A stretch of 16,137 bases of DNA from an uncultured Rubrobacteraceae bacterium (GTDB lineage Bacteria > Actinomycetota > Rubrobacteria > Rubrobacterales > Rubrobacteraceae), in contig CADCUW010000286.1 in the NCBI GenBank assembly GCA_902805985.1, forward strand, positions 1-16,137, given 5' to 3'. Each line of letters opens with the position of its first letter. Within the stretch, counting starts at the first letter, position 1. The translations under genes were made by a program, and so were the position numbers. Shown here in pieces: positions 15,068 through 16,137 of this stretch. The notes under the pieces were generated by a model. That model was not told the origin of the DNA, made no database searches, and was given only the letters and a program-made list of their open reading frames with translations.

Positions 15068-15259
15068 GTGGAAGCCAAGGTAGAAGCGTTGATGGACAAC
15101 CTGGCCGTAGTGATGATGCAGGCCAATAATCTGGCTGCCGATTCGCCGGAGTACGAGGCACTGGCCGAGACCTTAGCGTACGCGCTCGATCTCGCGGATT
15201 TGGGCCTGTCAGCCGAGTCGGACGCGTTCGGTTTGTTGGAGCCACCGAAGGTCCACTGA
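15068..15259 (+). CDS. Small acidic hypothetical protein
   Basis: 63 residues, MEAKVEALMDNLAVVMMQAN..., probably all helical, rich in Ala, Leu, Glu and Asp, with no cysteine. GTG start preceded by AAGGGG at 15054-15059, spacing 8. No family recognised. The balanced amphipathic composition is unlike a shadow frame. Confidence 0.5.
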   Translation: MEAKVEALMDNLAVVMMQANNLAADSPEYEALAETLAYALDLADLGLSAESDAFGLLEPPKVH

Positions 15260-15273
15260 GCAAACACCCACCG

Positions 15274-15474
15274 CTACCACAGAGGCTGCCAGGGCACGTA
15301 CTCGTGGACTTCCTCCCCGCTCCTGGACTGCCTCGCCAACTCGCAGAACACAGCCAAGACCTCTTCCTTCTTGTCTTCCTCCCTTGCGGTGGTGTTCGTG
15401 CCCTCCCACAGCGACTCGATCCAGCGCACGGTCCTCGTCCTGGCCCCGGTTGTCCCGCCTTCCGCTTCCCTCAC
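15274..15474 (-). CDS. Small hypothetical protein
   Basis: 66 residues, ending EEVLAVFCELARQSRSGEEVHEYVPWQPLW. The composition (charged and hydrophobic in helix-like alternation, tryptophans near both ends) looks protein-like rather than random GC-rich translation. The GTG at 15474 has no clear SD, and a later GTG precedes RWIESLWEG. It converges with the acidic protein gene, 14 bases away. No family recognised. Confidence 0.35.
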   Translation of the reverse strand: MREAEGGTTGARTRTVRWIESLWEGTNTTAREEDKKEEVLAVFCELARQSRSGEEVHEYVPWQPLW

Positions 15475-15553
15475 GCCACTGCCCCTTGTCCGGTCGCACC
15501 AACGGGTGTCCTATCCCCCGCATCAGCCTAGCAGCCCGAGCGTGTCGATGCAT

Positions 15554-15655
15554 GCTATACGTCATGTAGCAGGCAACGCTGCGGTGGCCCAAGATATGGG
15601 TGTTTTGCGGCGCGTCGGTGATCGTACCCGCCAAGGTCTGACCCATCTCGGGCAC
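15554..15655 (-). pseudogene. Possible scrap of a tyrosine recombinase C-terminus
   Basis: The minus-strand frame from 15655 reads MPEMGQTLAGTITDAPQNTH then ILGHRSVACYMTYS (15595-15554). L-G-H-x-S-(x)6-Y is the pattern around the catalytic histidine and tyrosine of phage-type integrases. No upstream catalytic arginine box or rest of the domain exists; the frame soon becomes low-complexity. If real, it is a remnant; it could be chance. Confidence 0.25.
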
Positions 15656-15728
15656 CCCCGTGCTCGCAACCGCTGGGGTTGGCCAGCGTAATAGAAAGGG
15701 AAGCTAAACAGACAGAAGGAGGCAGTTG

Positions 15729-15887
15729 ATGGATTTGCTGCGCATCTTGCTCGCCATACTGCTACCGCCCCTGGGGGTGTTCTTGCAGGTTGGCATCGGC
15801 AAGCACTTCTGGATCAACATCCTGCTGACAATCCTCGGCTTCGTCCCAGGCATCATCCACGCGGTGTGGGTCATCGCGAAATACTAA
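15729..15887 (+). CDS. Pmp3/YqaE family small membrane protein
   Basis: 52 residues: MDLLRILLAILLPPLGVFLQ, then VGIGKHFWINILLTILGFVP, then GIIHAVWVIAKY. This is the complete Pmp3/YqaE (UPF0057) pattern: two membrane helices, with PPLGVFLQVG, then W-x-N-ILLT-x-LG-x-x-PG-x-IHA. The family sits in the plasma membrane and is tied to salt and membrane-potential stress in yeast, plants and bacteria. AAGGAGG at 15717-15723 sits 5 bases before the ATG. It stands alone between the two duplicated leader-peptide units. Confidence 0.92.
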   Translation: MDLLRILLAILLPPLGVFLQVGIGKHFWINILLTILGFVPGIIHAVWVIAKY

Positions 15888-15926
15888 GTCCGAACAGAGC
15901 GATAGCCCCTTCAGACCGAACCACAT

Positions 15927-16017
15927 GTTGGGTTCCGCAAACCACCACCGCCTACGGCTTGTGCGGGAGAAAGAAGTGTCTTGCCGGTGGTAGTAGCGTT
16001 GGTTATGAAACCCCAAC
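15927..16017 (+). ncRNA. Candidate structured leader, copy B of the duplicated 91-nt element
   Basis: Same length and gap-free alignment with 14680-14770. End stem: GTTGGG 15927-15932 with CCCAAC 16012-16017 (fully Watson-Crick; copy A has one G-U pair there). Inner stem: CGG-GAGA (15964-15970) with TCTT-G-CCG (15979-15986), one bulge and one G-U, although the bases differ from copy A. It stops 7 bases before the SD of the next small gene. Confidence 0.5.
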
Positions 16018-16037
16018 TTAGAGCGGGAGGAGGCACG

Positions 16038-16137
16038 TTGCAGGTGCTGCTGTTATTCGTCTTCGTCGTTGCGGTCGCTTTTGGTGCCTGGTTTTTCAAC
16101 TACGGCTTGTCGCTACTGAGGGCCGATGTTGAGACGC
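16038..16137 (+). CDS. Small membrane protein, copy B, cut by the window end
   Basis: First 33 residues: MQVLLLFVFVVAVAFGAWFF then NYGLSLLRADVET, one membrane helix. It starts with TTG after GGGAGGAGG (16025-16033) and continues past the right edge. Paralogue of the peptide at 14793, sharing the start codon, first residues, FVFV and YGLSL. Confidence 0.55.
   Translation, partial: MQVLLLFVFVVAVAFGAWFFNYGLSLLRADVET

Noticed and set aside
1..16137. CRISPR array or intact insertion sequence
   Set aside because: No regularly spaced direct repeats and no transposase gene or terminal repeats with target duplications were seen.

Overview
The window is high-GC DNA (lower in the last 2 kb) with frequent ATA isoleucine codons, many TTG/GTG starts and strong purine-rich Shine-Dalgarno (SD) sites. 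Together with a MAPEG protein, a fused siroheme decarboxylase-like protein and an M20 peptidase, this suggests a deep-branching, Rubrobacter-like actinobacterium. That is inferred from gene content and codon style; there is no rRNA or marker gene here to prove it.

Layout. 1-3163: a SulP anion permease (minus, cut by the left edge), divergent from a two-gene plus-strand unit resembling (2R)-sulfolactate sulfo-lyase (small SAF-domain subunit, then large UxaA-type subunit), which converges on a TauE/SafE exporter. A C-S lyase releasing sulfite beside a sulfite-exporter-type protein and an oxyanion permease makes a coherent organosulfonate unit. 3320-6071: a one-chain AhbA-AhbB-like siroheme decarboxylase (minus), a divergent APH-fold kinase, and a family 4 uracil-DNA glycosylase (minus). 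6141-8768: a polar amino-acid ABC ATPase, a LolA/RseB-fold-like protein without signal peptide, and a HisC-like aminotransferase, all plus strand. 8819-12511 (minus): an M20 amidohydrolase, an APC amino-acid permease coupled to a universal stress protein by an ATGA overlap, and a MAPEG protein whose 3' end is frameshifted by an 8-bp tandem duplication. 12578-14223: a clear promoter, a 5'-UTR hairpin, a solute-binding lipoprotein and its permease. They lack an ATPase next door; the one at 6141 is the obvious candidate partner.

14224-16137 is gene-poor and holds small things: a long imperfect inverted repeat, two copies of a 91-nt leader each followed by a TTG-started single-helix membrane peptide, a 52-aa Pmp3/YqaE-family protein between them, a small acidic protein, and a possible recombinase scrap. 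The duplicated leader aligns without gaps, its mismatches show no codon periodicity, and its ends and one inner stem can pair in both copies. It is the best candidate here for an undescribed element, perhaps a cis-regulatory RNA controlling a family of tiny membrane proteins.

As a whole the window is about amino-acid uptake and turnover (ABC transporter, APC permease, M20 hydrolase, aminotransferase) plus a sulfonate module. No tRNA, rRNA, CRISPR array or intact mobile element was found.
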